From: Tillus elongatus
Lineage: Eukaryota > Arthropoda > Insecta > Coleoptera > Cleridae
Direction of reading: 5' to 3'
DNA length: 64,000 nucleotides
Assembly: GCA_964006375.1 (NCBI GenBank)
Contig: OZ023266.1
Span: forward strand, 157,756,292 to 157,820,291
In this document: in pieces, positions 32,076 to 43,224 of the stretch
Position numbering within the stretch: position 1 is the stretch's first letter
Layout of the letters: each line of letters begins with the position of its first letter
Translations under genes and position numbers: made by a program
The notes under the pieces: model-generated
Database searches by the model: none
Seen by the model: the letters and a program-made list of their open reading frames with translations, nothing else
Told to the model about the DNA's origin: nothing

Positions 32076-32845
32076 AGGACCCGAAACTACCCATCCTAAT
32101 TTAGTTTTTTGTAATATGGGCTGGTTGCGACCTAATTTCATCTGTCCCACACACATCAGTTCGTAAAATATTCCAGCGCCCAATAATAAGTCAATTTTAA
32201 GCGGTTTGTTGAAATCTGGATGCGCGAGAGGTAAATTTGCGGGTATTAAGAGCTTTGAAACGTCAATTGTTTGCTGTGCTATGTAGTCGGTGATTTTTTC
32301 AATTTCAGTATTTTTTTTATTTCAACAACACACCACGAGGTCTTACAGCCTAAATACTATCGTACCGTGGGTGTCGACAAGGAGGAAAGAGGCAACTTGT
32401 TAATTTTGGACTTGAAGGTTTGGAGGTTCGGAGGAGAAGGAAAAACATGCACCGGCAAGGAATTCCACAACTTGGAAGTCCTCGGGACAAAAGAGCCTGT
32501 TTGCCATGAATAAACATTTATTATGCATTGATTTGAGATATTAACCACCGTGCCACTAATACCGGAAACTGGCATCTGAATTTTCGAAGAACGGAACCCT
32601 AATAGATTTAGAAACTGTCTGCTAACGAAGTTCGATTGGCTACCATTGTCCAGCAAACAACGGCATTTAACTAATTCACCTTTAGAATTGCTTACGTATA
32701 CAATAGCAGTAGAAAGAAAAACGAAGGAGTTGGCCTGAGCATACACACAATGCGTATTATTTACAAGGGATGGAACCTTATCAGCCGCTGAAAAAATAGA
32801 CAGTCTCACGACTAAACTTTGCATCGTATTTGACACGTCGGCCAA
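32030..32845 (-). pseudogene. BEL/Pao aspartic protease and A17-type region, inverted and interrupted
   Basis: On the minus strand: 'FLSTAIVYVSNSKGELVKCR' then 'LLDNGSQSNFVS' (protease, active site DNGS where DSG is usual). After a non-LTR insertion follow 'LIPANLPLAHPDF', 'LLLGAGIFYELMCVGQMKLG' and 'LQKTKLGWVVSGPF' (the peptidase A17 region of BEL/Pao). Its orientation is opposite to the RT and integrase pieces beside it, so this part has been inverted or belongs to a second, oppositely inserted copy. Confidence 0.8.
32309..32505 (-). mobile_element. Third copy (3' tail) of the CR1/Jockey-like element
   Basis: Reverse complement of 2790-2975 ('SFVPRTSKLWNSLPVHVF', then 'caaggaggaaagaggcaac'). 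The poly(A) corresponds to the T-run at 32309-32321. It interrupts the protease region after 'NVYSWQT'. Relative to BEL coding direction it has the same orientation as the copy at 30733. Confidence 0.85.
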
Positions 32846-33276
32846 AACTACGACCGGTTTATCCCTTAATGACGTACTAAAGGTAGGTCCCTCATTTCAG
32901 AATAATTTATTTTCAACACTATTGCGATTTAGGCAACATCGATCTGTATTAACTGGGGATATTGCGAAAATGTGTCGCCAGGTAAAGATGGACTCCTCCC
33001 AACAAGATCTTCAACGTATTGTGTGGCGGGAAATTCCAACTGATGAATTACGTCATTACAGGTTAAACACTGTGACATATGGTACTGCTCCAGCGTCATT
33101 CCTGGCCACGCGTTGCTTAAAACAACTGTCCGTAGAACAACGCAAGCATATCCGCTAGAATCCGCTCTAATAGATAATGATTTTTGCGTTGATGACCTAA
33201 TTACCGGCTCAAGCGAAATTGAGACTTTAATAACAATTCGAAAAAACATAACTGATATATCCGGCTCGAAGGACCA
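32836..33276 (+). pseudogene. BEL/Pao reverse transcriptase fragment
   Basis: Plus strand: 'GLSLNDVLKVGPSFQNNLF' (start of the RT core), 'LLRFRQHRSVLTGDIAKMCR' (first catalytic Asp), 'TVTYGTAPASFLATRCL', a stop, then 'CVDDLITGSS' (the YVDD catalytic box with Cys for Tyr). It stops at an LTR-like sequence at 33283. Confidence 0.8.
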
Positions 33277-33282
33277 ATGTTG

Positions 33283-33600
33283 CGGTAGATGGTTATTCTG
33301 TTTCATTAGAAACGAGGTTTATCACCTTGGGATGCACTTTTTGATAAACACGCAATTTGTAGAATGATAAGTATATTTACATTTTTATTGTTACACGTTA
33401 CAAGCTTGCACACCAGCGACCGAACTTTGGCAGAGATGTTGTATCTTCGGGATCGCCATGTCCAGTCCTAGCGGACTGAGAGCTACCTGTTTTTTAAAAG
33501 GGACTACTACCTGTATCGGTCGGCTACCTGATCTTTAAATGCATCGGTCGGCTACTTGATACTTTAAAGATTCAATAATAAACAATGTGTGTTTCCTTCT
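33283..33600 (+). repeat. Second LTR-like copy of the BEL/Pao element
   Basis: Direct repeat of 31578-31855, with a local duplication 'atcggtcggctac' (33515 and 33543). Confidence 0.55.
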
Positions 33601-33678
33601 TTCTTCACAAGTACAATCAAATACAAGGTGCAATTAGGCTGAACAGAATAAGCTTAATCAGCAACAATATTCTTAACA

Positions 33679-34121
33679 TTTTTTTTTGTTCCCTCAGGGC
33701 TCGTCTGCGGCCTTGCCGCCCCGATAGCACCGCAACCCTTGGTTGATTGTGCATACCCTTAGTCTTACTCCACCCATTCCAAAATCACTGTGCCTTGAAC
33801 TAGTCTGCACAGCGATTGGTAGGGTGAAGTTTTATATTGCTCTGTCTCCGGTCTAGAGTGACCGTAGATCAGTTGTCTTTTCCGGTCCAGAGCTATACAC
33901 TCACACAAGATGTGCAGGGCTGATTCCTCCCCCTCGCCGCAGAGTCTGCATGCGAGGTCCCCTTCGAACCGCCCCATTTTATGCAGGTGTTTCTTGACGG
34001 CCATGTGTCCCGTCAAGAGACCTGTTGTGTTCCTGAGCTGTCCTCTGCTAAGGTTTAGCAGCTCCACAGCTCTCTTTGAACTGGGTCCGTCAATTATTGA
34101 CTTCCCATGTCTGAGCCTTAA
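33679..34121 (-). pseudogene. 5'-truncated RNase H-bearing non-LTR element, 3' end
   Basis: The minus strand reads 'LRHGKSIIDGPSSKRAVELL', 'GQLRNTTGLLTGHMAVKKHL', 'CRLCGEGEESALHILCEC', 'QGTVILEWVE' and a stop, then a 3' UTR with 'gacgagccctgagggaac' and a short poly(A) (T-run 33679-33687). 'cttaaca' occurs at both junctions (33672 and 34118) and may be a 7-bp target duplication. It confirms the 3' end of this family. Confidence 0.8.
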
Positions 34122-34591
34122 CAACATTACTGGAAAGGGGTTTTTTCTTTCAAAAGACTTAGCATAATCTTAAACGCACAATTTATTGAATATGATTGCA
34201 AAAGAAATGCAATTTAAAATGTACTGGTCCAAAAGCGATAATATAATGTAGGAGATCTGCTTTTGCAACCACAACAGTCTTTAAAAGAATATTCTTGAAA
34301 AATATGAACTTTTTCTGTTTAACGTTAGCCATTAATACACAATCTGTCATCGGTTTCATAAATATAAATACACTTCACAAAATTACTCGCTTCATTGTGA
34401 GCTGATATCGCAACACATATCACTCATATAAAACCGATAATAAGGAGTAGAAGAAAGTTGGTTATTCTCGCTACAACCCGCCGTCACACACGTGTCGAAA
34501 CTGTCCCTTGTGATCTGCCGTCCATAATTTCATTTTCAGACCGAAAAACGTGTCCGAAATGACAAGTCGTATATATATTTTTTTCACTTAC
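34122..34591. other. Host intron sequence
   Basis: Unique AT-rich DNA directly downstream (in minus-strand sense) of the adenylyl cyclase exon's splice donor. No other exon or repeat recognised. Confidence 0.6.
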
Positions 34592-34710
34592 CTGACGTTC
34601 TCGTGTTTCTGGATATAGATCTTGTGGAATTGGCCTTCGACCGGCGATATTATATCGTTCTTCATTTCCATCGCTACATGCTGCGGCAGCACGGATAAAA
34701 GTAACCGTTC
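34592..34710 (-). CDS. rut: Adenylyl cyclase (rutabaga/type 1-like), exon starting the C1 catalytic domain
   Basis: This 119-nt internal exon is on the minus strand. The acceptor is 'cttttatttttgcag' just before 34710 and the donor is 'CAG/gtaagtg' after 34592. It reads 39 codons plus two bases: '[19 protein letters not shown]', then '[20 protein letters not shown]'. This is the conserved entry into the first cyclase domain of membrane class III adenylyl cyclases, which make cAMP from ATP. The next exon should start with the metal-binding SILFADI block, which I do not find in the window. The exon joins in phase 0 to 49793-49942 (...DENEKL/ERLLLSV...). The text fits the Ca2+/calmodulin-responsive rutabaga/AC1 class better than other insect cyclases. 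Longer ORFs overlapping here are in a wrong frame. Confidence 0.93.
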
Positions 34711-34794
34711 CTGCAAAAATAAAAGATGTCAGTGGATGAAACATTTTCCTTCCTACTAAAAAATAATTTAGGCAATACCGATGTATACGACTGA

Positions 34795-34980
34795 GGTCAT
34801 GTTAAAAAAATTATTTCTAATAATTTTGAGATAAAAGAGTCAGAATTTTGAGATAAACAGTCAGAATTCTGTGATAAAAATTCAGAATTCTGACTTTTTC
34901 TGTCAGTTAAAAAAGTCAGAATTTTGAAATTAAAAACTCAGAATTCTAAGATAAAAAGTCAGAATTATTCGAGAGCTATA
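34795..34980. repeat. Degenerate minisatellite with GTCAGAATTCTGAC motif
   Basis: 'gtcagaatt' followed by 'ttgagataaa'-like spacers recurs about eight times at roughly 20-27-nt steps, and once as the perfect palindrome 'cagaattctg'. It lies about 85 bp upstream of the exon's splice acceptor in transcription sense. Confidence 0.75.
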
Positions 34981-35199
34981 CGACAGCGTCCAGGTGGTGC
35001 CACTTGCAAAACGTCTACCTATTGACTATTGATGTGTAATCAGGTAGGTAGCTCTGCCTGTGCCGTTTTTATAGTTAGTTGATGGTGTTTACAAAGTAAA
35101 AGGAAAGAAAATTGGTTCATTAACTATTATTCTCGTTGCGTTAATAGAATAATGAATAGTGCATAGGCGCATATATTATGATTTTATTCAATTTTTATT

Positions 35200-36029
<830 letters not shown>

Positions 36030-36172
36030 ATGTTTGTGTTTTTAGTGAATTTTCGTAGAAAAAATTCACTAATGGAGAGATCCCGACTTTTGAATTTTGA
36101 AAAAATTTTTGCAAATGAGCGCGAACTAGGACCCCTAAAACCCATATCCGGTGTCAGTTTCAATTTTTATAT

Positions 36173-36175
<3 letters not shown>
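36030..36175. repeat. Right-flank module, reverse orientation
   Basis: It opens with the palindrome 'tagtgaattttcgtag' / 'aaaaaattcacta' (36042-36070), then 'gcaaatgagcgcgaactagg' and 'ccggtgtcagtttcaatttt' before the TA tract. Confidence 0.65.

Positions 36176-36250
<75 letters not shown>
36176..36250. repeat. (TA)n tract 14
   Basis: About 37 TA units with complete flanking modules on both sides. Confidence 0.95.
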
Positions 36251-36258
<8 letters not shown>

Positions 36259-37260
36259 CACACCGATAACTCAAAAAATAATGGGCCGATTTTGATAAAA
36301 TTTGGCATGTACCTTCCTTTTGTAAGTGGCTTGGATAAGTTCGTTAGTCAGGAAAATCGGACGAGGTTTTCCGGGAAAATTTTGGGTTTTCATTCGATTA
36401 AAATTTTTATCTTAAAAAATAAAAAGGCTATGATAACCAAATTTGGTGGGTAGGTTTACGATATAAAAAGTAAACTATACACAAAAACTCAGATTTCTAT
36501 GTTACAAGAAAAAAAGTTATAATAAAATATTTGATGCCAGATCATTTCTATGAAAATTCACTACCATAACGCACTTGCTGCGTCTAGACTTTTTTTGTAT
36601 CTTTAACGTCGGTCTATTTCCACGACTATGGCCAATCACCTCACTATCCTGGAAATTTTGCCGAACCCTGCCGTTAATTTCAGTATTTTATGTCTAGGAA
36701 AACATATATGCCTAAGCTAATCTCTATCTCGTTAAAATATAATATTATACACCAAATCAGAATGTAGTGAAAATATATACATCACAGTGGAAAACGGTTT
36801 CTTACATTTATTGTATAACTATTTAAATAAAATTTCTTATAGACTGAACACGATATCACATCTAGAGGCGAATAAATACAAAAAAAAAAACTCTGGACGC
36901 AGCAAGTGCGTTATGGTAGTGAATTTCCATAAAAATGTTTTTTAATAGCAAATATGTTTTTTTAAGAAAGCAGGCATGAAATTTGGTTACCAGTATAATC
37001 TACATAGTAGAAACAATGTCCTAAGTTTCATCAAAATAACTTTATTGTTTGAAATTGTACAAAAATTTCCGAAAGTAATCATAAATTGTTCCAGAAAAAA
37101 ATGGTTTCCTGGTCAACCTTATAGGTTAATAGCAAATTGAGCTATTCAAATTTGAAGCATTTAATAAAAATTCGCCACCATAACGCACTTGCTGCGTCCC
37201 GAATTTCTTTTCTTACAAAGATGTATTATATTTCGATGGAAAATGCAAAAATGGAATAAC
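36251..37260. repeat. Left-flank module (reverse) and GGACGCAG-bounded repeat
   Basis: 36262-36540 is a reversed left-flank module. 36555-36585 carries 'cataacgcacttgctgcgtc'. 36605-36670 ('tccacgactatggccaatca') is related to the reverse complement of 50160-50240. 36893-37195 is another repeat bounded by 'ggacgcagcaagtgcgtta' and its inverse. No gene. Confidence 0.5.
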
Positions 37261-37370
37261 ATAGGGCGTGTTCGATTAAAAAAAAAAAAAAAAATTGAGC
37301 CACCAACGATTTATGGGCCACCCTGTAATTGTGGAAATAGTTTTTAAGATGTAGCTCAAGACACCCTATA
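37261..37370. mobile_element. Small mariner-type MITE, copy 2 of 3
   Basis: Ends 'atagggcgtg' and 'acaccctata', with an internal 'cgatttatgggccac'; same family as 14050-14150 and 41725-41832. Confidence 0.6.
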
Positions 37371-37429
37371 ATGAATGTATACAATTTTTTTTTCGTAACT
37401 TGCATAATAACGGATATATTGAGCTTTCA

Positions 37430-38040
37430 TGATTTTTTACGAAAATTCGACAAAAATGATTAACCATTAAACGACAAACTCTATAGCCAACACTACTGCC
37501 CAAGCATCAGAGAAAGGGTCTATTTTAAATGATTTTTCTGGGAATATTTTAGTAAAATGAAGGACAATGAAGATTGAAACCAAGAGTTTAGGCTTTGTAA
37601 AACATTCTTCTTGAGAAATTTTCTTTCCATAGCTCATATTTGTTTTAGGTTCATTGCCTAAATATGACCAATTTTGACGTTTTAAATCGCGACTTTGACG
37701 TTTTGAGGAAAACCAAAATTTATTTTTCTTTAAATGCCTGTAACTTTTTTGTCCTTTAACCTACAGAGCTATATTTTGGTAGGTAGCTTACCTATAATGA
37801 TATAAACCCGTGTACCAAATTTTGTCGCCCTTACTTTGTTAATTCCGGAGATATAATTTTTTTTTCGAATGAAAACTTAACATTTTCCCGGAAAACCTCG
37901 TTTTGACTGACTCTGGATATGGGTTCTAGGGGTCCTAGTTCGCGCTCATTTGCAAAAAATTTTTCAAAATTAAAAAGTCGGGATCTCCCCATTACTGATT
38001 TTTTTCTACGAAAATTCACTAAATATAACATTTTTCTTTA
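37430..38040. repeat. Left-flank module joined directly to a right-flank module without (TA)n
   Basis: The left-flank module (to about 37903) passes straight into the right-flank module ('gactgactctggatatgg' at about 37905), which ends in the 'ttttctacgaaaattcacta' palindrome. The TA tract and its immediate borders are missing. Confidence 0.6.
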
Positions 38041-38540
38041 TTCACTCTTTTCCGTACCGAATAGGCGAATATTTCGATGGTGATTTAACTTGATGTTGCT
38101 TGTTCTGTCCTCTCAGAGGTTACTTTTTTGATGGTGACACGGAACAAACGATCCGGGAGACTGAAGTGACAACGAGTTAGTCCTGAAATGCTGAACAATC
38201 AGAGTGGCTATGCCTGTCTCAGCAGGATCATTTGTAACAGACACCGACCTAAGAAAATGAGAAGACATGTGCGATTCCAGGAGAAAGAACACTGACGAAC
38301 GGAGAAAAACAGTTAAGTAGGCGATTCCTCACTCAATATCACTGAATAAGGGCATGTAATTTAATATGCTGACAGAAAATGGATTTTTTTATTCCTGAGG
38401 ATAGCTCTTTGATAATAATTTATAACCTTACCAGTGGGTTTTTAGGAAGCACGTTATTTTTCATTTCTACAATCATACAAACACAGAACAAGTTAAACAC
38501 AAAATGCGCAGCGCCTAGTATGCTGATAAGGGAAAAAATT
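38041..38540. other. No recognisable gene; intron DNA
   Basis: Unique within the window; no exon or repeat recognised. Confidence 0.45.
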
Positions 38541-40340
38541 TGAGGACGCAGCAAGTGCGTTATAGTAGCGTTTTTTTCATAAGACATGTACACTATTATT
38601 ATACGGCATATTAGTAAAATTAATACTTTAAACTTACACAGACCTTGAACATCTATTTTAAAGGTCCTAGTACGCGCACATTTGAAAAATTATTTCAAAA
38701 GTGTTACCACCGATATCTTTATATTATCAAAAAATCTTGTGTTCTAACTCCTTTTGAGGAAAATGCCCAAAACTCAATTTTCTATGAAGCTAAATAATTA
38801 AATTTTGCTATATCTGTAGATAGTCTAATGCCCAGTTTCACAAAGCTTGATTAAATATTTAACGGCCGATTAGTTAATCAAGGATTAAGACGACCAATCA
38901 CAGACTAGAATTCGGGTTGTTGCCATGACAACCAAATATTTTCAAGCTGTGATTGGTCGTCTGAAGCTCTGATTAACTAACCGGCCGTTAAATATTTAAT
39001 CGAGCTTTGTGAAACTGGGCATAAGTCTCTTTAAAAGAAACTCGTATTACAAATTTCATTAAAGTTATACAAAAGGCTTCCAGAAGGAAACTTAATTCAT
39101 ATTTAGGAAAGTAAATTATCTGCCAAATTATAAACGTAGCCTTTTGTTTCCTTATTAATCGCCAGTATGTTTTTGTTTTAGTCAACCCAATCAAAGCGGT
39201 TTTTTTCAATATCAACAATAACAAAATTATAATTTCAGACTCAAAAGTGACGAACTTATTCAGGCGTTTTAAACAAAAATGAGAAAAAACGTATAAAATC
39301 TGTGCACTATTGTTTCTCCAAATGTCAAAATAAAACATAAAAAACATACATTCATCAAGCTGGATTCAATCGCGTAACCTTCTACCTAGGAGGCAAGGGC
39401 GACGTCCCCGGCGCAATCTAAGTATACTTCAACTAACGTTTTATTTGCGTGATATTTTAGATCGGCTTCATGCGTGGGATATTATAATCAAAGTATACGT
39501 AATTAATTACAGAATTAGTAGAACTACCATTGAAACACACCCCACGACTGTTGCGTCTTATGTTTAAGTTTAAAGATAAAAAAAATTATTTTAGAATCAT
39601 TTTTACGGAGACTTGGCTTGATTTTGTTTCTAGTGTATTATACAACAGCATCATATATCTATGCCGCGCTAAAACTGTATTTAACGCCGTTCATAAACCT
39701 ATAAATATATTGTATTTTATTAATTGACTGAATAGCCCAGTTAAATAACAATCACATGGCAAATTTTTAATTTCATGTCGTCTGTCATTTTCCATAACTG
39801 CGGCCAAGATTTCACGATTGTTGGTTCGGGTAGTACGTTTGATGCCTGGTATTATTTAGTTTGGTTACCGTTGATGTATGGTTTATACCTGTTGTATGAA
39901 TTAATCGACGCGTGGCAGTTAACTACTCTGTCTGTCAGACATTGGACTTTAACGACTAAGTCGTTTCAACGCATGTCTTTGGGATTTTATTTTTAATTTG
40001 GAAGCAAATTTAACTATTGTGTACCAAATTACTTAAAATTCAGAACATAGGTTTATTTGCACTATTTCTAGCCACATGTAAAGTCTCATTTCAGTTACTC
40101 TGATACTTACAAAAATATAGCGTTTTCAAAACGTTTTACCCGATTTTCCGCCGGAAAAACTTGAGCATAAAGGCCCAAACAAGATTTTTGCCAAGTTTGA
40201 TTGAAATCATACACACACACATATAACACATAAAAATCTTAACGGACCTTGGTTTTGGGTTCTACGGACCCAAATTCCCGGTCATCTGAAGAAATTTTTC
40301 CGAAAACTTTTCATCGTGACCTCTTTTCTTAATGAAAATT
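38541..40340. repeat. Block R, long copy
   Basis: It starts 'aggacgcagcaagtgcgtta' and repeats the order of 15455-15780 plus 16222-18180 at moderate identity. It lacks the hairpin MITE of that copy but carries a Harbinger-type MITE. Where the other copy has a (TA)n tract, this one has a short (CA)n at about 40210-40221 before the right-flank module. Confidence 0.65.
38829..39021. mobile_element. PIF/Harbinger-type MITE with TAA target duplication
   Basis: The 193-bp element has ends 'TGCCCAGTTTCACAAAG' and 'CTTTGTGAAACTGGGCA', TIRs of about 75 bp and an inner hairpin 'ggttgttgccatgacaacc'. It is flanked by TAA at 38826-38828 and 39022-39024. Related copies of the host repeat at about 16340 and 29713 read 'gtgtaag.ctctttaaaag' without it, giving two empty sites. 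TWA duplications are typical of PIF/Harbinger. Confidence 0.85.
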
Positions 40341-40400
40341 CGTTAAAAATCTTGAAACGACAAGTGGGTTATGGTAGCAAATTTTTATCATATTTCAAAG

Positions 40401-40445
40401 ACCTTACGATCGTTTCGCAGACCACGTCAGCGTCATCAGAGGATG
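40401..40445 (-). ncRNA. Hammerhead ribozyme-like motif downstream of PLE fragment
   Basis: Minus strand: CCT (40442-40440), CTGATGA (40439-40433), an unpaired C, and stem II formed by 'GC.TGAC' and 'GTC.TGC' (GAC/GTC with a GTG loop inside a GC/GC base, with a T-T mismatch). GAAA (40416-40413), stem III AC/GT with loop GATC, cleavage position A (40405) and AGG (40404-40402) pairing with CCT follow. The stem II sequence differs from the 15.8-kb motif yet still pairs. It lies about 630 bp downstream, on the same strand, of the PLE endonuclease fragment, as expected for PLE-associated hammerheads. Confidence 0.6.
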
Positions 40446-41065
40446 AAATAATTCTAAAATTAGAATCAATAGCTACTGTGTATTTCTATCACACCTAGGT
40501 AACGAACTAATCCGAAGTAAAAATTGTAGTCGCCGACCCATCGCTTGTCCATTGTTTCAATATTGAACTTTTGGTTGACAAATTTCTGAGCTTTTATCTA
40601 ATCTAAGGATAATGGACTTAAAACGAAAGGTACGGAGATATTTAAGGAAACGACACGTTCTTCTTGATCTAGAAATTTTACTATATGAATATTGGAGCAA
40701 CTAAAGAAAGCCTGTCGGCAACATCTGGCGAACAGAACAATAACAGCCACTCATCTTTTAAAAAAAACGATTGTTTGGCTCACAATGTTAACTTTAACAA
40801 AGGATAAATAATTTAACTAAAATTCTACATAAAAACAAGTATTTATATTGATTTTTAATTCTACGTAAAAAACAAGTATTTATATTGACTCATTGGATAC
40901 AAAGAAAACGAAAGGGGGGTTTTTAAGTCGATAACCAAACGTAGACCTTAGTATATGTATAGACCGACCGAGTTATTCACACTAATTTATTATTCTGCCA
41001 GACAAATTAGAAGTGATTAGCTGGTCAAATGCAAAGTAAAAATAAAGGGCTTGAAATTAAAGGTG

Positions 41066-41525
41066 CCGCACGATTTAATGAAGTTTTGTTCTTAATCGAC
41101 CTTGATATATAAATACTTTCAAAGAAATCAAGCATAGTTTGATAACATTTTTGACAAGTTTCCAATTTTCTTTGTCAATGCGGTGATTATTATCCCATAT
41201 ATGTTGTGCCACACATGATTTGTCCACCGTACCATATCGTAAATGTGCGACACGTTCACGAAATCTGGTGGCTATGTTTCTCTTGGTTTGACTCACGTAT
41301 TTAAGATTGCAATCTTTGCAACTTATCTGATATATACCCGACATTTCAGTGGCTTTGTCTTTGTCTTTCGTATTACCCAACAATTCTTTTAAATTACTCT
41401 TCGTCGAAAAAGTCAAATGTAAATCGGCTTTCTTAAAAATACTTTCCAAATCATTTGTGATACGTGGTTCATAAGGTAGACACACAAATTTTTTGTCTAT
41501 TTTATCTTTCTTAAATATCGTACAA
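41066..41525 (-). pseudogene. Penelope-like element, GIY-YIG endonuclease end
   Basis: PLEs encode an RT fused to a GIY-YIG endonuclease. The minus strand reads 'KKDKIDKKFVCLPYEPRITN' then 'LESIFKKADLHLTFSTKSN', 'GIYQISCKDCNLKYVSQTKR' (GIY...YxGQTKR with Gly to Ser), 'TRFRERVAHLRYG' and 'SCVAQHIWDNNHRID'. The CHCC-type zinc-binding part before GIY is present. The RT domain is not contiguous, so this is a fragment. A stop closes the frame near 41075. Confidence 0.88.
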
Positions 41526-41702
41526 TGTCGTTAAGTAAAAATAGATTTAATACAGAATTAAAGTACATAAAAAACGTGGCGAGATATAACGGTTATTCGG
41601 ATGGTTTAGTAGACAAATTGGTTAACAAACACAGAACAAAGAAAATGATATCTGAATGTACGACATTTAAGAAAGATAGAATTGAGAAAAAAATTGTGTG
41701 TT
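41526..41702 (+). pseudogene. Penelope-like element linker region, opposite strand
   Basis: The plus strand reads 'RFNTELKYIKNVARYNGY', 'DGLVDKLVNKHRTKKM' and 'TTFKKDRIEKKIVC'. This is the segment between RT and endonuclease in PLEs and overlaps the first residues of the minus-strand fragment. The two halves lie head to head, creating a roughly 32-bp inverted repeat (41485-41516 with 41668-41699). Confidence 0.75.
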
Positions 41703-41724
41703 AAAAATTGTGTACGTTAATTAT

Positions 41725-41832
41725 ATAGGGTGTTTTGAGTTGTATCTTATAAAATTATTTTGACAATCACAGGAAGGCCCATAAGTCGTTGGGGATATTT
41801 ACAATGTTTTTTTAACTTTCGTTATATTATTG
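41725..41832. mobile_element. Small mariner-type MITE, copy 3 of 3 (reversed)
   Basis: Begins 'tatagggtgttttgag' and contains 'aggcccataagtcgttgg', the reverse complement of the two other copies. Confidence 0.55.
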
Positions 41833-41864
41833 GACTTTTGCATTTTTCATCGAAATATGATCCA

Positions 41865-42190
41865 TGTTTGTAAAAAAAAATTGAGACGTAGTAAGTACGT
41901 TTTGGTAGCGAATTTTCATTAAATGCTTCAAATTTCAATAACTCAATTTGCTATTAACCTACGGTTAGTTGTCTAGGAAACTAGTTTTCTCGGAAACATA
42001 TCAAGTTATTTTCGGAAAATGTTTGTACATTTTCAAACAATAAGTTATTTTGATAAAATGTGGTACATTGTTTCTACTATATAGGTTATACCGTAACTAA
42101 ATTGATGCCTGCTTGCTTACATATTCGCTATTAAAAGCATTTTTAGGAAAATTCACTTTCATAACGCGCTTACTGCGTCCAGAGTTTTAA
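41865..42190. repeat. GGACGCAG-bounded interspersed repeat
   Basis: From 'gagacgtagtaagtacgttt' to 'cgcgcttactgcgtccagag', with the 'tagtttctactatatagg'-type interior shared with 13701-14048. Confidence 0.6.
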
Positions 42191-43128
42191 TTAATGAACT
42201 CGCTAACTTTAGCAGGGTACAATAGGTTGCATAATCCATCCGCAAATAATTAAACCAATCGCCGAGCTCAAATATCAGTTCTTTTAATAAATTTACAAGC
42301 TAGAATTGTGTTCTTTTTAGAAGCCATCCCTTCATCCAGTTGCTACGTTTATTTTTTGTTTTAGAATTGACAGCTAATGCCACCGCCACTGCATATGAAC
42401 TCAAAATCTTTATTTCACTTCACCGCATATTATCTTCTGCTTTCATCTCTCAGAAAGACTGTTCATAAAATCATGGTGTGATTGCGATTTACCGTCATCG
42501 TAACAGTTTTAACCGCTTGAGTAAAACAGTGTTAAAATATCGCAGTGTATGGGGGCCTTATAATTCCTTCTTGTGTTAACATTACTGTAGAGTAAGTCAT
42601 GGGGCAACATGTACTTTAATTACACTCTTGACACTTTAAAATACTTTTTGGAGGTGCCAGGGAGAGAGAGAGAGAGAGAGAGAGACTAGATTAATTCAGT
42701 AAAAAGGCGCTCACGCCCACGACCTAGGAATATATTAAAGTTTTACAAGTTTGAACAGACTTACTTTACAGCTATCTATTATAAATGCTAATTGCTTTAT
42801 TGATTATAGTTTAAAACTTTTCCAGGGCATAAATTCGCTTCGAGAGATAAAACACAATTTTAAATTCGTTACTGAAGACTACGATTTAAAGCTTTCTGAC
42901 AACAAAGAATTGAAAGCCGAGATTCGATGCCCAAGAAATCAAACTGTTTAACAATTAGGATCAAAGAGCTAAAACTATCCCACTGAAAGTTCAATACAGT
43001 AAAAGTACTTCGTTAACATACTTTAACCAAACGCACAACTTTTAAATATCAAAAGAACGATGTCGACTATTGGAATAGTTACGGTACGCGTTCCACAGAC
43101 AACTGATATTTGAATAAACGCTTGCTTT
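42191..43128. other. No recognisable gene; (GA)n microsatellite at 42660-42687
   Basis: Intron DNA between a repeat and the piggyBac element. A 66-codon frame at 42751-42951 has no recognisable motif and no splice context. Confidence 0.5.
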
Positions 43129-43224
43129 TTAACCCTTTACCGGCGTTACAAAGTCTCTGGGACTTTTGGAAGAATAAACTGTTTAGTAACTATTGTATTT
43201 GTTAATCAGGCATCACCTGTTCTT

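Noticed and set aside
34484..34744. 86-codon minus-strand ORF overlapping the cyclase exon
   Set aside because: It reads a different frame and crosses both splice sites; the exon frame between the splice sites gives the recognised protein.
42751..42951. 66-codon ORF as a small gene
   Set aside because: No recognisable motif, no splice or promoter context, and length expected by chance in AT-rich DNA.
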